A stretch of 48,641 nucleotides of DNA from Halomonas eurihalina. Its GTDB lineage: Bacteria > Pseudomonadota > Gammaproteobacteria > Pseudomonadales > Halomonadaceae. The notes beneath the pieces were generated by a model that saw only the letters and a list, made by a program, of their open reading frames with translations, searched no databases and had not been told where the DNA came from. Positions 8,943 to 17,670 of the stretch are shown here, one piece after another (position 1 is the first letter of the stretch; every line of letters starts with the position of its first letter). A program made the position numbers and the translations under genes. The DNA lies in NCBI RefSeq assembly GCF_008274785.1, contig NZ_VTPU01000021.1:1-48641 (forward strand). Reading direction: 5' to 3'.

Positions 8943-10085
8943 GTGCAAGTACAATTAAAACCATGTGTTGGAGTTCTGGCCGCTCTTTTGGCAAATTCAG
9001 CATTTGCTGATGTGGTCCATGAGTATGAGTCGGGAAAATTAACCTTTGGCGGCGATGTTGAGCTTGATGTCAATGCTCAGAACTCCCAGGAGGGGCCGAT
9101 CTTCCTGGAGGGGGAGTTCGATAGCAACGACGAATACAACCAGACCGGACGTATCCTGCTCGAGGCCGCCGGCGAGCACACCAGCGGCCAGAACTATGCT
9201 GGATTCAAGGTACAGCCTCTGGTCGGCACCGACGGCGGGATGGGAGTCGATGATGCCTGGTTGGCCCTTGGTAATCGTGATAATGGCCTCGAGCTCAAAG
9301 TGGGGCGCTTCGAAGCCTTCGATCTCTTCCCGCTAGGCCAGGATGTATTCGTCGAATACAGCGGTGATACTGCCAATGACCTCTACTCCGATGGCCACGG
9401 TTACATCTATCAGGCCAAGGAAGGGCGGGGCCGTGGCGGAGACTCCGGCCAGGTACTGCTCAGCCAGACGCGCGGAGACTTCTATGCTGAAGTCTCGACT
9501 CTGTTTGGTGATCGCACCAACCTTTTTGCAAGCGATACGTATCATGGCTATGCCATCGATCCCGAGAACGAGGCCAAGAACTCCTTCATTGTACGACCGG
9601 TAATGGCCTGGACGCCGGGGCCCTGGACATTGGCAGCGGGGGTGGAAACTAACGTTGTCGATGATGCCATCGTCGATGAGCGCGGCGAGGATATTAGTGA
9701 CCGTACTGGCTACGGCACGCGGCTCTCCTACTCCCTGAATGATTTCAGCGTCAACGCTAATCTGGCTTACCTGGACGCCCACGAGGAGGAGAACCTGACA
9801 CTGGGGCTCAATACCCTGTGGCATGGCTTCGGTCTGGGGTATATCCATGCTCGCAACGAGATCGACAGTGTCAAGGAAAGCGCTGTAGCAGACGATGTTG
9901 TCAGTGTGCCCGGGACCTATACCTCCGACACACTGTACGCTTCTTATCGATTTGCCCAGGTAATGGGTATCGATAACTTTGATATCTACCTTGGAACTTA
10001 TTATAGCAAAATCGATCAGGAAGATGGCGACAGTGGAGACGCCGATCGCTATGGTGGACGGCTGCGTTTCAAATATTATCTATAA
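8943..10085 (+). CDS. Outer-membrane glycoporin (RafY-like)
   Basis: A 380-residue beta-barrel porin expected to pass oligosaccharides through the outer membrane. It starts at GTG 8943, supported by AAAGAGG just upstream and by a signal peptide (residues 1-22, cut after NSAFA). The mature protein shows alternating polar and hydrophobic strands rich in Asp, Gly and Tyr, and ends with aromatic-rich RYGGRLRFKYYL, typical of a last strand with C-terminal aromatics. KLTFGGDVELDV and LKVGRFEAFDLFPLGQDVF recall the RafY glycoporin family; that subfamily call is from memory. Placement between galM and the arabinofuranosidase operon suggests arabino-oligosaccharides as cargo. Confidence 0.72.
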   Translation: MQVQLKPCVGVLAALLANSAFADVVHEYESGKLTFGGDVELDVNAQNSQEGPIFLEGEFDSNDEYNQTGRILLEAAGEHTSGQNYAGFKVQPLVGTDGGMGVDDAWLALGNRDNGLELKVGRFEAFDLFPLGQDVFVEYSGDTANDLYSDGHGYIYQAKEGRGRGGDSGQVLLSQTRGDFYAEVSTLFGDRTNLFASDTYHGYAIDPENEAKNSFIVRPVMAWTPGPWTLAAGVETNVVDDAIVDERGEDISDRTGYGTRLSYSLNDFSVNANLAYLDAHEEENLTLGLNTLWHGFGLGYIHARNEIDSVKESAVADDVVSVPGTYTSDTLYASYRFAQVMGIDNFDIYLGTYYSKIDQEDGDSGDADRYGGRLRFKYYL

Positions 10086-10178
10086 CCCTTTGTTGTCAAT
10101 AAAACACCATGTTGGTCTATAGTATTGACCTGCCAGTAAACGTTAAGTGGTGAGTTAATGCTAACATGATGATTATGG

Positions 10179-10219
10179 CCCGGTCTCTGTGGTTCACAGG
10201 GATCGGGTCTTTTTGTTTT
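10179..10219 (+). terminator. Rho-independent terminator after the porin gene
   Basis: CCCGGTCTCTGTG (10179-10191) pairs with CACAGGGATCGGG (10195-10207), with one mismatch and one G-T pair, and is followed by TCTTTTTGTTTT. It ends the galM-porin unit and separates it from the GH51 promoter. Confidence 0.85.
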
Positions 10220-10284
10220 CTGTTCGACAGGCCTCTTAAGTGAGAGTTTTGTAGTCATGGTGGATGATAACAATATGTCGATAA

Positions 10285-10405
10285 ACTTTAGTCGCAGTGT
10301 AGCTATTTACATGCTGATGAGGGTCTCATTGATTCGGTGATTTTTGTGCATTTGATATGTGTAAGTATATCGATCACTGACGATAATGGTATTGGATGGT
10401 TATGT
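10285..10405 (+). promoter_or_regulatory. GH51 operon promoter with blocks shared with the araF promoter
   Basis: Blocks in order: ACTTTAGTCGCAGTGT (10285-10300), the inverted repeat GATAT-N8-ATATC (10354-10371, then GAT), CTGACG as a possible -35 (10376-10381), and ATTGGATGGTTATGT (10391-10405), where TTATGT preceded by TG could be an extended -10 at 17-base spacing. The same blocks occur at the same distances upstream of araF. The leader to the ATG is about 100 bases and contains GGGGGAGAGG, with no gene. Confidence 0.6.
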
Positions 10406-10511
10406 CGTGGAACTGTAGTAATAGGGGGAGAGGCTAAAAAAGTGCGTAGGTCCGACGGTTTTAATGGGCCACGTGAGACCTGAATTGAATGTTGCCACTG
10501 GAGGAGCTTTT

Positions 10512-12038
10512 ATGCTCGTTCGTGCGTCGCTGCACCGGGATTTTAAGATAAGTACTATCGATGATCGGCTTTATTCAGCGTTCATCGAACACATGGGCCG
10601 TGCAATCTATTCGGGAATCTATGAGCCCGGACACCCTGAGGCCGATTCGAACGGCTTTCGCCTGGATGTTCTTGATCTCGTGCGCGCTCTCAAGATTCCG
10701 GCGATTCGCTACCCGGGGGGGAACTTCGTGTCGGCGTATCGGTGGGAAGACGGTGTGGGCCCCAAGGAGCAGCGCCCCGTCCGTCTCGATCTTGCCTGGC
10801 GGTCCAAGGAGACCAACCAGGTTGGTATCAATGAATTTGCGCAATGGGCCGAGATGGCAGATATCGATATGATGCTTGCCGTCAACCTTGGCTCGAGAGG
10901 ATTGGAAGATGCACGAAATTTTGCCGAATATGTACTCCATCCTTCCGGAACTTACTGGTCAGAACTTCGCCGAAGTCATGACGTAAATAAACCATATGAT
11001 GTCAAGATGTGGTGCCTGGGTAATGAAATGGATGGCCCCTGGCAGGTCGGTCAAAAGAATGCCAGAGAATACGGCCATCTTGCCAATGAGACGTCCAAGG
11101 CGCTCAAGGCAATCAACGGGAACATCGAAGCAATCGTATGTGGCTCATCCAATGATGAGATGCCGACCTATCCCGATTGGGAGCGTGAGGTGCTCGAAGA
11201 GTGCTACGAAAATGTGGATTACATATCTCTGCATAAGTACTTCGGTAACTCGAGCAACGATACCCTTAACTACTTCGGGAAGATCGAGGAAACAGGGCGC
11301 TATATACAGGCTATCGGTGGCGTCATAGATTTCGTTAAGGCCAAGAAGCGTGCCAAGAACGATATCTATATTTGCTTCGACGAGTGGAATGTCTGGTATC
11401 ACCAGCGTGAAGAGGATTCAAGACGCTGGAAAACATGGGATTGGCCAGAAGCGCCGGATCTTCTTGAAGAGGACTACAATTTCGAGGACGCATTATTCGT
11501 CGCCGGCCTGTTGAATGAATTTATTCGACGCAGTGACCGGGTTCGCATCGCCTGTATCGCCCAGCTCGTCAACGTCATTGCCCCGATTCGAGCTGAAAAG
11601 GGTGGGGTGGCCTGGTGTCAGACAATTTATTATCCCTATCAATTTGCATCTCTGTATGGGCGAGGAGTAGCGCTAAACGTCTCCGTCGATGGGCCTACCT
11701 ATGATTGCAGTGTGGCTGATGATGTGAACTATCTCGATGTTGCCGCAGTGCATGATGAAAAGAATGAGAAGGTTACATTGTTCCTGGTAAATCGCCACCT
11801 GGAAGAAACTGCCGAACTCGATTTATCACTCCACGGATTCGATACGGCACAGGTGGTCGAACACAAGGTGATGGAGGGCTTCGGCTTGCGTGATACGAAT
11901 GGGCCAGACAAGCCGTCTGCCGTTGCGCCCTTTGATGGCGTGGGGGTTGGTGTCGAGGGTTGTCAGGTCAAGGGCAAGCTTTCGCCATTGTCTTATCACG
12001 TTGTACGACTCGACGTGGGACGAGGAGTAATATCATGA
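10512..12038 (+). CDS. Intracellular exo-alpha-L-arabinofuranosidase (GH51)
   Basis: Removes terminal alpha-L-arabinofuranosyl groups from imported oligosaccharides. ATG 10512 is chosen over an upstream in-frame ATG 10464 because GGAGGAG precedes it; the product has 508 residues, normal for GH51, and no signal peptide, so it works in the cytoplasm. The family motifs are clear: RYPGGNFVSAYRWEDGVGP near residues 66-84, acid/base E172 in WCLGNEMDGPWQ and nucleophile E291 in ICFDEWNVWY. A beta-sandwich C-terminal domain follows the barrel. Its stop overlaps the start of the next gene (ATGA), so it leads a five-gene operon with an ABC importer. The operon is visibly lower in G+C than its flanks. 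Confidence 0.93.
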   Translation: MLVRASLHRDFKISTIDDRLYSAFIEHMGRAIYSGIYEPGHPEADSNGFRLDVLDLVRALKIPAIRYPGGNFVSAYRWEDGVGPKEQRPVRLDLAWRSKETNQVGINEFAQWAEMADIDMMLAVNLGSRGLEDARNFAEYVLHPSGTYWSELRRSHDVNKPYDVKMWCLGNEMDGPWQVGQKNAREYGHLANETSKALKAINGNIEAIVCGSSNDEMPTYPDWEREVLEECYENVDYISLHKYFGNSSNDTLNYFGKIEETGRYIQAIGGVIDFVKAKKRAKNDIYICFDEWNVWYHQREEDSRRWKTWDWPEAPDLLEEDYNFEDALFVAGLLNEFIRRSDRVRIACIAQLVNVIAPIRAEKGGVAWCQTIYYPYQFASLYGRGVALNVSVDGPTYDCSVADDVNYLDVAAVHDEKNEKVTLFLVNRHLEETAELDLSLHGFDTAQVVEHKVMEGFGLRDTNGPDKPSAVAPFDGVGVGVEGCQVKGKLSPLSYHVVRLDVGRGVIS

Positions 12039-13114
12039 CCGGAGTTCGTCTTCATTCCGTTGATAAGTCATTTGGTGGTGATCAGATTATCGATGATGTG
12101 TCGATGAATATCTCCAAGGGGGAGTTTGCCGTCTTTGTCGGACCTTCCGGGTGTGGAAAGTCGACGTTGCTGCGCATGATTGCGGGACTCGAAGAGACAA
12201 GTGGAGGTGCCATCGACATAGAAGGGCGGGATATTACTCAGGTTGAACCTGCCAAGCGTGAAGTCTCAATGGTGTTCCAGTCCTATGCGCTATATCCGCA
12301 CTTGAGCGTCTTTGAGAACATGGCGTTTAGTTTGCGCCTGGCGCGTACTCCCAAACAGAGGGTGGTTGAACAGGTTCGGGCGGCCGCCGATATTCTCAAG
12401 CTCGAAGGGCATCTGGACAAGAAACCATCCGCGCTTTCGGGCGGGCAGCGTCAGCGTGTAGCCATTGGACGGGCCATCGTTCGCCAGCCGAAAGTGTTCC
12501 TGTTTGATGAGCCACTGTCCAACCTCGATGCTGAGTTGCGAGTCCAGATGCGGCTCGAGCTATCACGACTCCACCAGAAAATCGGGGCGACCATGATCTA
12601 CGTCACGCATGATCAGGTCGAGGCGATGACATTGGCCGACAAGATTTTCGTTCTGAACGAAGGAGTTGTTCAGCAGGCTGGGCCACCCCTCGAGTTATAT
12701 GATGATCCTGACAACCAGTTCGTTGCCGGGTTCATCGGCTCTCCCGCCATGAATTTTCTTTCCGCCGTTGTCACCAGAAATACTGTGAAGGGCATCGTGG
12801 CCGAAATCGAGGGAACGAACGGTCAGTCGCTCGAAGCAGATATCACGCATAGTGTCATCGAAGAAGGACAGTCGGTGACGTTGGGAATCAGACCCGAGCA
12901 TTTGTATATGCGTGATGGAGGTTTTACCTCCACTGTCGAGTTGACCGAGAACCTTGGTGGTGTCGCCTACTTGTATACACGACTGGCTGGTGGTCAGGAG
13001 GTCGTTATCGAGCGTCGTGGCGAGAGAGTTTTGCATGCCCGAGAGTCCGTTCAGGTCTGGGCTGATTCCAAGGATGTTTTGGTGTTTTCCGAGCGAGGAG
13101 AGCGCTTGCGGTAA
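12035..13114 (+). CDS. Sugar ABC transporter ATPase (MalK/UgpC/MsmX type)
   Basis: Energises the oligosaccharide importer encoded downstream. The start ATG 12035 overlaps the GH51 stop (ATGA), giving 359 residues. Visible motifs: Walker A GPSGCGKST (36-44), Q-loop VFQSYALYPHL, signature LSGGQ (134-138), Walker B VFLFDEP (154-160) and switch histidine in YVTHDQ. The C-terminal third is the TOBE/MalK regulatory domain, with LGIRPEH. Such ATPases can serve several importers in some bacteria; here the linked permeases suggest a dedicated set. Confidence 0.92.
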   Translation: MTGVRLHSVDKSFGGDQIIDDVSMNISKGEFAVFVGPSGCGKSTLLRMIAGLEETSGGAIDIEGRDITQVEPAKREVSMVFQSYALYPHLSVFENMAFSLRLARTPKQRVVEQVRAAADILKLEGHLDKKPSALSGGQRQRVAIGRAIVRQPKVFLFDEPLSNLDAELRVQMRLELSRLHQKIGATMIYVTHDQVEAMTLADKIFVLNEGVVQQAGPPLELYDDPDNQFVAGFIGSPAMNFLSAVVTRNTVKGIVAEIEGTNGQSLEADITHSVIEEGQSVTLGIRPEHLYMRDGGFTSTVELTENLGGVAYLYTRLAGGQEVVIERRGERVLHARESVQVWADSKDVLVFSERGERLR

Positions 13115-13185
13115 AAGGCAGCCATATACGCAATATGCATGCCTGGGCTGACCAGGTAGTACGGAACTATTACAACGGAGGACGT

Positions 13186-14463
13186 ATGAAAGCATTTAAA
13201 TCCATGTTGATTGCCGCGATGGCATCTTCCATTGCCTCTCCAGCGTTTGCGGAAACCGAAGTCGTTTGGTGGGATTTTTTTGCTGGTGGAGATGGTGTGA
13301 GGATGAAGGCATTGATCGACCAGTTCAACGACGAGCATCCCGATATCACCATTGACGGTACGACATCTGAATGGGGGGTGCCGTTTTATACCAAGGTGCG
13401 TACGGCCGCTGCAGTTGGCCAGGGGCCGGATGTGGTGACCTATCACCTCTCTCGTCTTCCTCGTGCTCTTTCCGAAGGCGTTCTGACGCCGATTACCGAT
13501 TCCGACCTCGAAGCCGTTGGCCTGTCACGCGGTGATTTCTTCGAGCGGGCGTCAAAGGCAGCATCTGACGAGGAAGGTACCCTTTATGCCGTACCCTTCG
13601 ATATTCACTCGGTCGTTCTTTACTACAACAAGCGCTATCTCGAGGGCACCAAATATCTCGATGACAATGGAGAACTGACAGGCATCGAGAGTCTCGACGA
13701 CTTCAATGCCGCTTTGAAAATTGCTCAGGAAAATGGTGCACAGCCTCCACTCTCTTACCAGACCGGGGGGCCTGGTGGTGTCTGGCGTATGTTCTATACG
13801 CTTCTCAGCCAGCAAGGAGGCACATTCATCGAGAACGGCGAGGTGTTGCCCGGCGACAACTTCGACAAGGCTGTGCAGGCAATCGAGATCATGCAGGACT
13901 GGGGAGATAAAGATTACCAGCCCGAGAATGCCGAGTATGAAGCTTCCGTAGCCCTATTTACATCGGGTAAATCGGCTTTCCAGTTCAATGGCGTGTGGGA
14001 GGTACCCACAATGGCCGATATGGAGAAGGCCGGAACACTCGGGTTCGAATGGGGGGCTGTACAGATACCGACCCTGTTGGATGAAGAGTCCGTATGGGCC
14101 GATAGCCATGCCTTCGCCATTCCTGTCCAGGGCGATGAAGAGATGTCGGAAGAAAAACGTGAAGCTGTGATGACGGTTATCGCCTGGATGGAAAAGCATG
14201 CCATTAGCTGGGCACGTGCCGGTCATATCCCGGCCTACACTCCCGTTGCTGAAAGCGATGAGTTCCGGCAGATGGAGCCCAATGCCACTTATTCCTCGCT
14301 CGTGGATATTGCCGCTTATGACCCCCGTTCCACTATCGCGGGTGTTGCTTCGCCGGTCTACGATGCGGCGCTCAACAACATAGCACCGGCGATTCATGGA
14401 TTTCTCTCGCCTGAACAGGCTGCCGAGCAAATGAAGAGCGAGCTTCAATCATTGCGCGACTGA
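13186..14463 (+). CDS. Sugar ABC transporter substrate-binding protein (family 1 SBP)
   Basis: Periplasmic binder for the importer in this operon, probably of arabino-oligosaccharides released from arabinan or arabinoxylan. GGAGG precedes ATG 13186; an upstream in-frame start (13135) is rejected because it lacks a ribosome site and would bury the signal peptide. Residues 1-22 are a signal peptide ending in SPAFA. The 425-residue length and the features WWDFFAGGDGVRMKALIDQFN, VGQGPDVVTYH and SGKSAFQFNGVWE fit the glycerol-3-phosphate/maltose type of binding protein. Substrate identity is inferred from GH51 linkage only. Confidence 0.88.
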   Translation: MKAFKSMLIAAMASSIASPAFAETEVVWWDFFAGGDGVRMKALIDQFNDEHPDITIDGTTSEWGVPFYTKVRTAAAVGQGPDVVTYHLSRLPRALSEGVLTPITDSDLEAVGLSRGDFFERASKAASDEEGTLYAVPFDIHSVVLYYNKRYLEGTKYLDDNGELTGIESLDDFNAALKIAQENGAQPPLSYQTGGPGGVWRMFYTLLSQQGGTFIENGEVLPGDNFDKAVQAIEIMQDWGDKDYQPENAEYEASVALFTSGKSAFQFNGVWEVPTMADMEKAGTLGFEWGAVQIPTLLDEESVWADSHAFAIPVQGDEEMSEEKREAVMTVIAWMEKHAISWARAGHIPAYTPVAESDEFRQMEPNATYSSLVDIAAYDPRSTIAGVASPVYDAALNNIAPAIHGFLSPEQAAEQMKSELQSLRD

Positions 14464-14530
14464 TGAGTGTGGTACGTGTTCCGCGCCGACGTGAATGGCG
14501 CGGAACGGATGCTCAAGGGGAGTATTGACA

Positions 14531-15415
14531 TTGGCTATGATAACAAATAGGCGCAGGCACATTGTGGTGGCGATGACACTCATTGCGCCCTTTGTCCTGA
14601 TCTTTGGTCTTGTGTTTCTCTATCCCATGATCCGTGTGGTGGAGCTTAGCTTCACCAATGCGCCGCTGATCGGCTCTGGCGAGTGGGTAGGGCTGGAAAA
14701 TTACAGACAACTGCTGACGGACAACCTTTTCTATACGTCACTCAAGAATAATGGCTATTTCGTTCTTCTGACGGTCATTCCCACGACGGTGATCGCACTG
14801 GCTATCGCGATAGCTGTTAACCGGCTGTCGGGAAGGATGCAGGCACTCGTCCTAGCGACCTTCTTTCTTCCTTACATTCTCCCAGTCTCGGTGGTAACCC
14901 AGATATGGGCATGGATGCTTGATTTTCAGTTCGGTATTTTCCAGCCGGTCATCGAGTATTTTGTCGGCGAACCGGTGGCTGTCTTTAAACAGCCTGCATG
15001 GGTGATGCCTACAATTGCAGTCGTCACTATCTGGTGGACCAACGGTTTCAATGTGCTGCTGTTTATCGCGGGACTACGCAACATTCCCAAGGAACTCTAT
15101 GAAGCTGCGTCGCTTGATGGGGCCTCGCGACGTCAGTTGTTCATGAAAGTTACCTGGCCATTGTTATGGCCGGTTACTGCATTGGTCATGACCCTTCAGC
15201 TGATTCTGCAGCTGAAATTATTCGACCAGGTATATCTCCTCAGCGGTGGTGGCCCATTCAATTCATCGTATGTTCTATTGATGATGGTCTATCGCGAGGC
15301 CTTTCAGCTCAATAACGGCGGTTATGCTTCAGCAGTGGCGCTAGTGCTGTTCGTCATCATCATGGTTGTGTCGGTTCTACAGTTTCAACTCCTGAGAATG
15401 GGAGGGCGTAAATGA
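14531..15415 (+). CDS. Sugar ABC transporter permease (MalF/UgpA type)
   Basis: Inner-membrane channel subunit with about six membrane helices. The start is uncertain: TTG 14531 lies 8 bases after AAGGGGAG (14515-14522) and is preferred; ATG 14537 two codons later would have a 14-base gap. This gives 294 residues. The cytoplasmic EAA loop that docks to the ATPase is EAASLDGASRRQLFMKVTWP. The stop overlaps the start of the second permease (ATGA), so the two are translationally coupled. N-terminal MAMITNRRRHIVVAMTLIAP is a typical positive start before the first helix. Confidence 0.88.
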   Translation: MAMITNRRRHIVVAMTLIAPFVLIFGLVFLYPMIRVVELSFTNAPLIGSGEWVGLENYRQLLTDNLFYTSLKNNGYFVLLTVIPTTVIALAIAIAVNRLSGRMQALVLATFFLPYILPVSVVTQIWAWMLDFQFGIFQPVIEYFVGEPVAVFKQPAWVMPTIAVVTIWWTNGFNVLLFIAGLRNIPKELYEAASLDGASRRQLFMKVTWPLLWPVTALVMTLQLILQLKLFDQVYLLSGGGPFNSSYVLLMMVYREAFQLNNGGYASAVALVLFVIIMVVSVLQFQLLRMGGRK

Positions 15416-16314
15416 ATGTCCGAAGGATGCAAGGCAGTGAACGGGCCGGTACGGCGCTGGCAGCTTCCAGAGGATGGAGGGTTAACCTCAATACGCGACG
15501 GATAGAGAACAAGATCCTGCTCGCTATTACGCTGATTGGTGCTGCGATCTGGATTTTTCCCCTTTATTGGGCCTTTGTCACATCGATTCGCGATGAAGAC
15601 CATGTGGTAAGTGAGAACGCCGGCATTCTGCCTGATATGTTCAATCTGACGGCTTATGTCGAGTCGATTTTTAATACCAGTATTCTGAAATGGTACGTCA
15701 ACTCGATCGGAACCTCGCTTATCATCACTATACTGGTGCTAATTTCGGGGATGATGTGTGCTTATGCGCTTTCACAGATGCGCTTCCCCGGTCGTCGGAT
15801 ACTCTATGCGGTAGTGATGGCCAGCTTCATGATCCCCACCCAGGCACTCGTTGTCACTCAGTTCGTGCTGATGAACGATATGGGGCTTGTCAATACCTGG
15901 GCGGGCATCATACTGCCGCAGCTCATCGTTCCGGTCGTTATCATCGTCTACAAGCAGTTCTTCGATGCGGTGCCCAAGGAGATGCGTGAAGCAGTATTAC
16001 TTGATGGAGGGGGAGAATACACGCTTTTGTTCAAGGTCTATCTGCCACTCAATTGGGGGATCACCACTGCACTGGCAATCATCACCTTCATCATGGCGTG
16101 GAACCAGTTCTTCTGGCCTTTTCTTGTCATCACCTCGGAAGACATGATGACGATTCCGGTAGGTATCACCCAGGTCAGGGATACTTTTGGGGTCAGTTAC
16201 GCGAGGGTCATGGCAGTGGCACTTCTTGGTGCGGCACCTGTCGCGATCGCCTACCTGATCTTTCAGAAGAAGGTGACGGAGGCGGTGATGATCTCCTCGG
16301 GGGTCAAGGGGTAG
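15412..16314 (+). CDS. Sugar ABC transporter permease (MalG/UgpE type)
   Basis: Second channel subunit of the oligosaccharide importer, 300 residues with six predicted helices. GGGAGGGCG precedes ATG 15412, which overlaps the previous stop. The EAA loop is EAVLLDGGGEYTLLFKVYLP, and the C-terminal end QKKVTEAVMISSGVKG is the usual tail of this family (F/Q-x-x-G/K-hhxGhxxGxVKG). The first 30 residues form a longer polar cytoplasmic tail than usual, with an inner candidate start near MQGSERAG; the overlap favours the first ATG. It is the last gene of the GH51 operon. Confidence 0.88.
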   Translation: MNVRRMQGSERAGTALAASRGWRVNLNTRRIENKILLAITLIGAAIWIFPLYWAFVTSIRDEDHVVSENAGILPDMFNLTAYVESIFNTSILKWYVNSIGTSLIITILVLISGMMCAYALSQMRFPGRRILYAVVMASFMIPTQALVVTQFVLMNDMGLVNTWAGIILPQLIVPVVIIVYKQFFDAVPKEMREAVLLDGGGEYTLLFKVYLPLNWGITTALAIITFIMAWNQFFWPFLVITSEDMMTIPVGITQVRDTFGVSYARVMAVALLGAAPVAIAYLIFQKKVTEAVMISSGVKG

Positions 16315-16362
16315 GCGCTGTCTAGCAAACGCTGGACGAAAATCTTCACTCCCTCGATCGTC

Positions 16363-16394
16363 GACGCCTCGGTAGATCCTTCTACCGGGGCGTC
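16363..16394 (+). terminator. Strong hairpin after the GH51-ABC operon
   Basis: GACGCCTCGGTAGA (16363-16376) pairs with TCTACCGGGGCGTC (16381-16394) over 14 bases with one G-T pair and a 4-base loop. It is followed by GTCGTATTCG, not a T run, so it may need Rho or act as an mRNA 3' end stabiliser. Confidence 0.65.
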
Positions 16395-16424
16395 GTCGTA
16401 TTCGTCATCGGCATATGGCGACAC

Positions 16425-16545
16425 ACTTTAGTCGCAGCGTGGTCGGCACCGTGGCGATGACGGCCTTGGTAGTCAGGTCCTTGCCGTGAAAGTGATATAT
16501 AAATTTATATCGATTTACAACCATAAGCGCATTTGATGGTTATGT
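16425..16545 (+). promoter_or_regulatory. araFGH promoter with blocks shared with the GH51 promoter
   Basis: ACTTTAGTCGCAGCGT (16425-16440), GATAT-N8-ATATC (16494-16511, then GAT) and ATTTGATGGTTATGT (16531-16545) repeat the GH51 promoter at identical distances: 111 bases from the first base of ACTTTA to the A of ATGGTTATGT in both. An ACCAT-N11-ATGGT inverted repeat (16520-16540 region) is also present here and not in the GH51 copy. Confidence 0.6.
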
Positions 16546-16610
16546 TGCAACGACATAGGGTAGTGGACGCACCCGGCACGAGGTAGACACGGCCGGAGAC
16601 ATCTTCCACA

Positions 16611-16652
16611 GCGCGCCACAACAACATGTCACAACGGCGCGTCACAACAACA
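16611..16652 (+). promoter_or_regulatory. CA-rich direct repeats in the araF leader
   Basis: GCGCGCCACAACAACA (16611-16626) recurs as GCGCGTCACAACAACA (16637-16652), with one difference and another CACAAC between them, 32 to 73 bases before the araF ATG. Unstructured CACAACA and AACAACA stretches are bound by sRNAs such as GcvB or by Hfq/Crc in other gammaproteobacteria. A translational control site is inferred, not shown. Confidence 0.4.
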
Positions 16653-16683
16653 AGTGCCCTCCCAGGGCGAAGGAGAGACGTCC

Positions 16684-17670
16684 ATGTCCCGTTTTCCCGT
16701 CCTTGCTCCCCTCACGTTCGGTGTCTGCCTGGCACTGTCGCCACTGACGCAGGCTCAGGACGACGTCAAGCTGGGCTTCATCGTCAAGAAGCCCGAACAG
16801 GCCTGGTTCATCAACGAACAAGATGCCGCCACCCGGTTGGGTGAAGAGAAGGGCTTCGAGGTGGTCAGGCTGGCCGGTGAGGATGGCCAGGAGGTGCTCA
16901 GCGCCATCGACAACCTTAATTCCCAGGGCGCACAGGGGTTCGTCATTTGCCCACCTGATGTGCGTCTGGGGCCAACCATCATGCGTCGCGCCGAGCAATA
17001 CGGCATGAAGGTGGTGACCGTGGACGATCGCTTCGTCAATGCCGAAGGTGAGCCCATGGAGTCGGTGCCGCATCTTGGCATGTCGGGCTATAAGATCGGT
17101 GAGCAGGTCGGTAATGCCATCGCCGACGAGATGGAAGCCCGCGGCTGGGATCCTGAAGAAGTCGCGGCATTGCGCATCACCAACTATGAACTGCCCACGG
17201 CCAAGAAACGCACCGACGGTGCCACCGAGGCCCTGCTCGAGCGCGGGTTCCAGGAAGACAACATCCTGGATGCTCCCCAGCAGAACACCGACACTTCCAG
17301 TGCCTTCTCGGCGGCCTCGCCAGTCTTCTCCAAGAATGGCGATTACGAGCATTGGGTGATCTATGCCCTCAATGAGGAGAGCGTGCTGGGTGGTGTGCGG
17401 GCTTCCGAACAGTATGGTTTGACCGCCGATGACGTGATCGGGGTTGGCATCAATGGTTCCGGCGCAGCCTTTGCTGAATTCTCCCGTGAGAAGCCGACCG
17501 GCTTCCATGGCACCGTGGCGGTCAGCTCCACCATGCATGGGCGTGAGACGGCGGAGAATCTCTACACCTGGGTCACCGAGGGTGAGAAGCCGAAGGCCAA
17601 TACCGAAACCACCGGTACTCTGATGACCCGCGACAACTGGGAGGCGGTGCGCGATGAGCTCGGTCTCTGA
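16684..17670 (+). CDS. araF: L-arabinose-binding periplasmic protein
   Basis: Periplasmic receptor of the high-affinity arabinose importer. GGAGAG precedes ATG 16684; the earlier in-frame ATG 16654 is dismissed because it would put ten charged residues before the signal peptide (residues 1-24, ending LTQAQ). The mature protein starts [15 protein letters not shown], and [33 protein letters not shown] and [10 protein letters not shown] track E. coli AraF closely. It has 328 residues, as expected. The 3' end overlaps araG by 17 bases, so the operon is tightly coupled. Confidence 0.92.
   Translation: MSRFPVLAPLTFGVCLALSPLTQAQDDVKLGFIVKKPEQAWFINEQDAATRLGEEKGFEVVRLAGEDGQEVLSAIDNLNSQGAQGFVICPPDVRLGPTIMRRAEQYGMKVVTVDDRFVNAEGEPMESVPHLGMSGYKIGEQVGNAIADEMEARGWDPEEVAALRITNYELPTAKKRTDGATEALLERGFQEDNILDAPQQNTDTSSAFSAASPVFSKNGDYEHWVIYALNEESVLGGVRASEQYGLTADDVIGVGINGSGAAFAEFSREKPTGFHGTVAVSSTMHGRETAENLYTWVTEGEKPKANTETTGTLMTRDNWEAVRDELGL

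Noticed and set aside
8675..9073. Possible 132-residue protein on the minus strand before the porin
   Set aside because: It overlaps the porin signal peptide, has no start signal and its composition is unlike real proteins of this genome.
13170..13185. An earlier start for the sugar-binding protein at 13135
   Set aside because: GGAGG at 13177-13181 clearly serves ATG 13186, and the signal peptide begins there.
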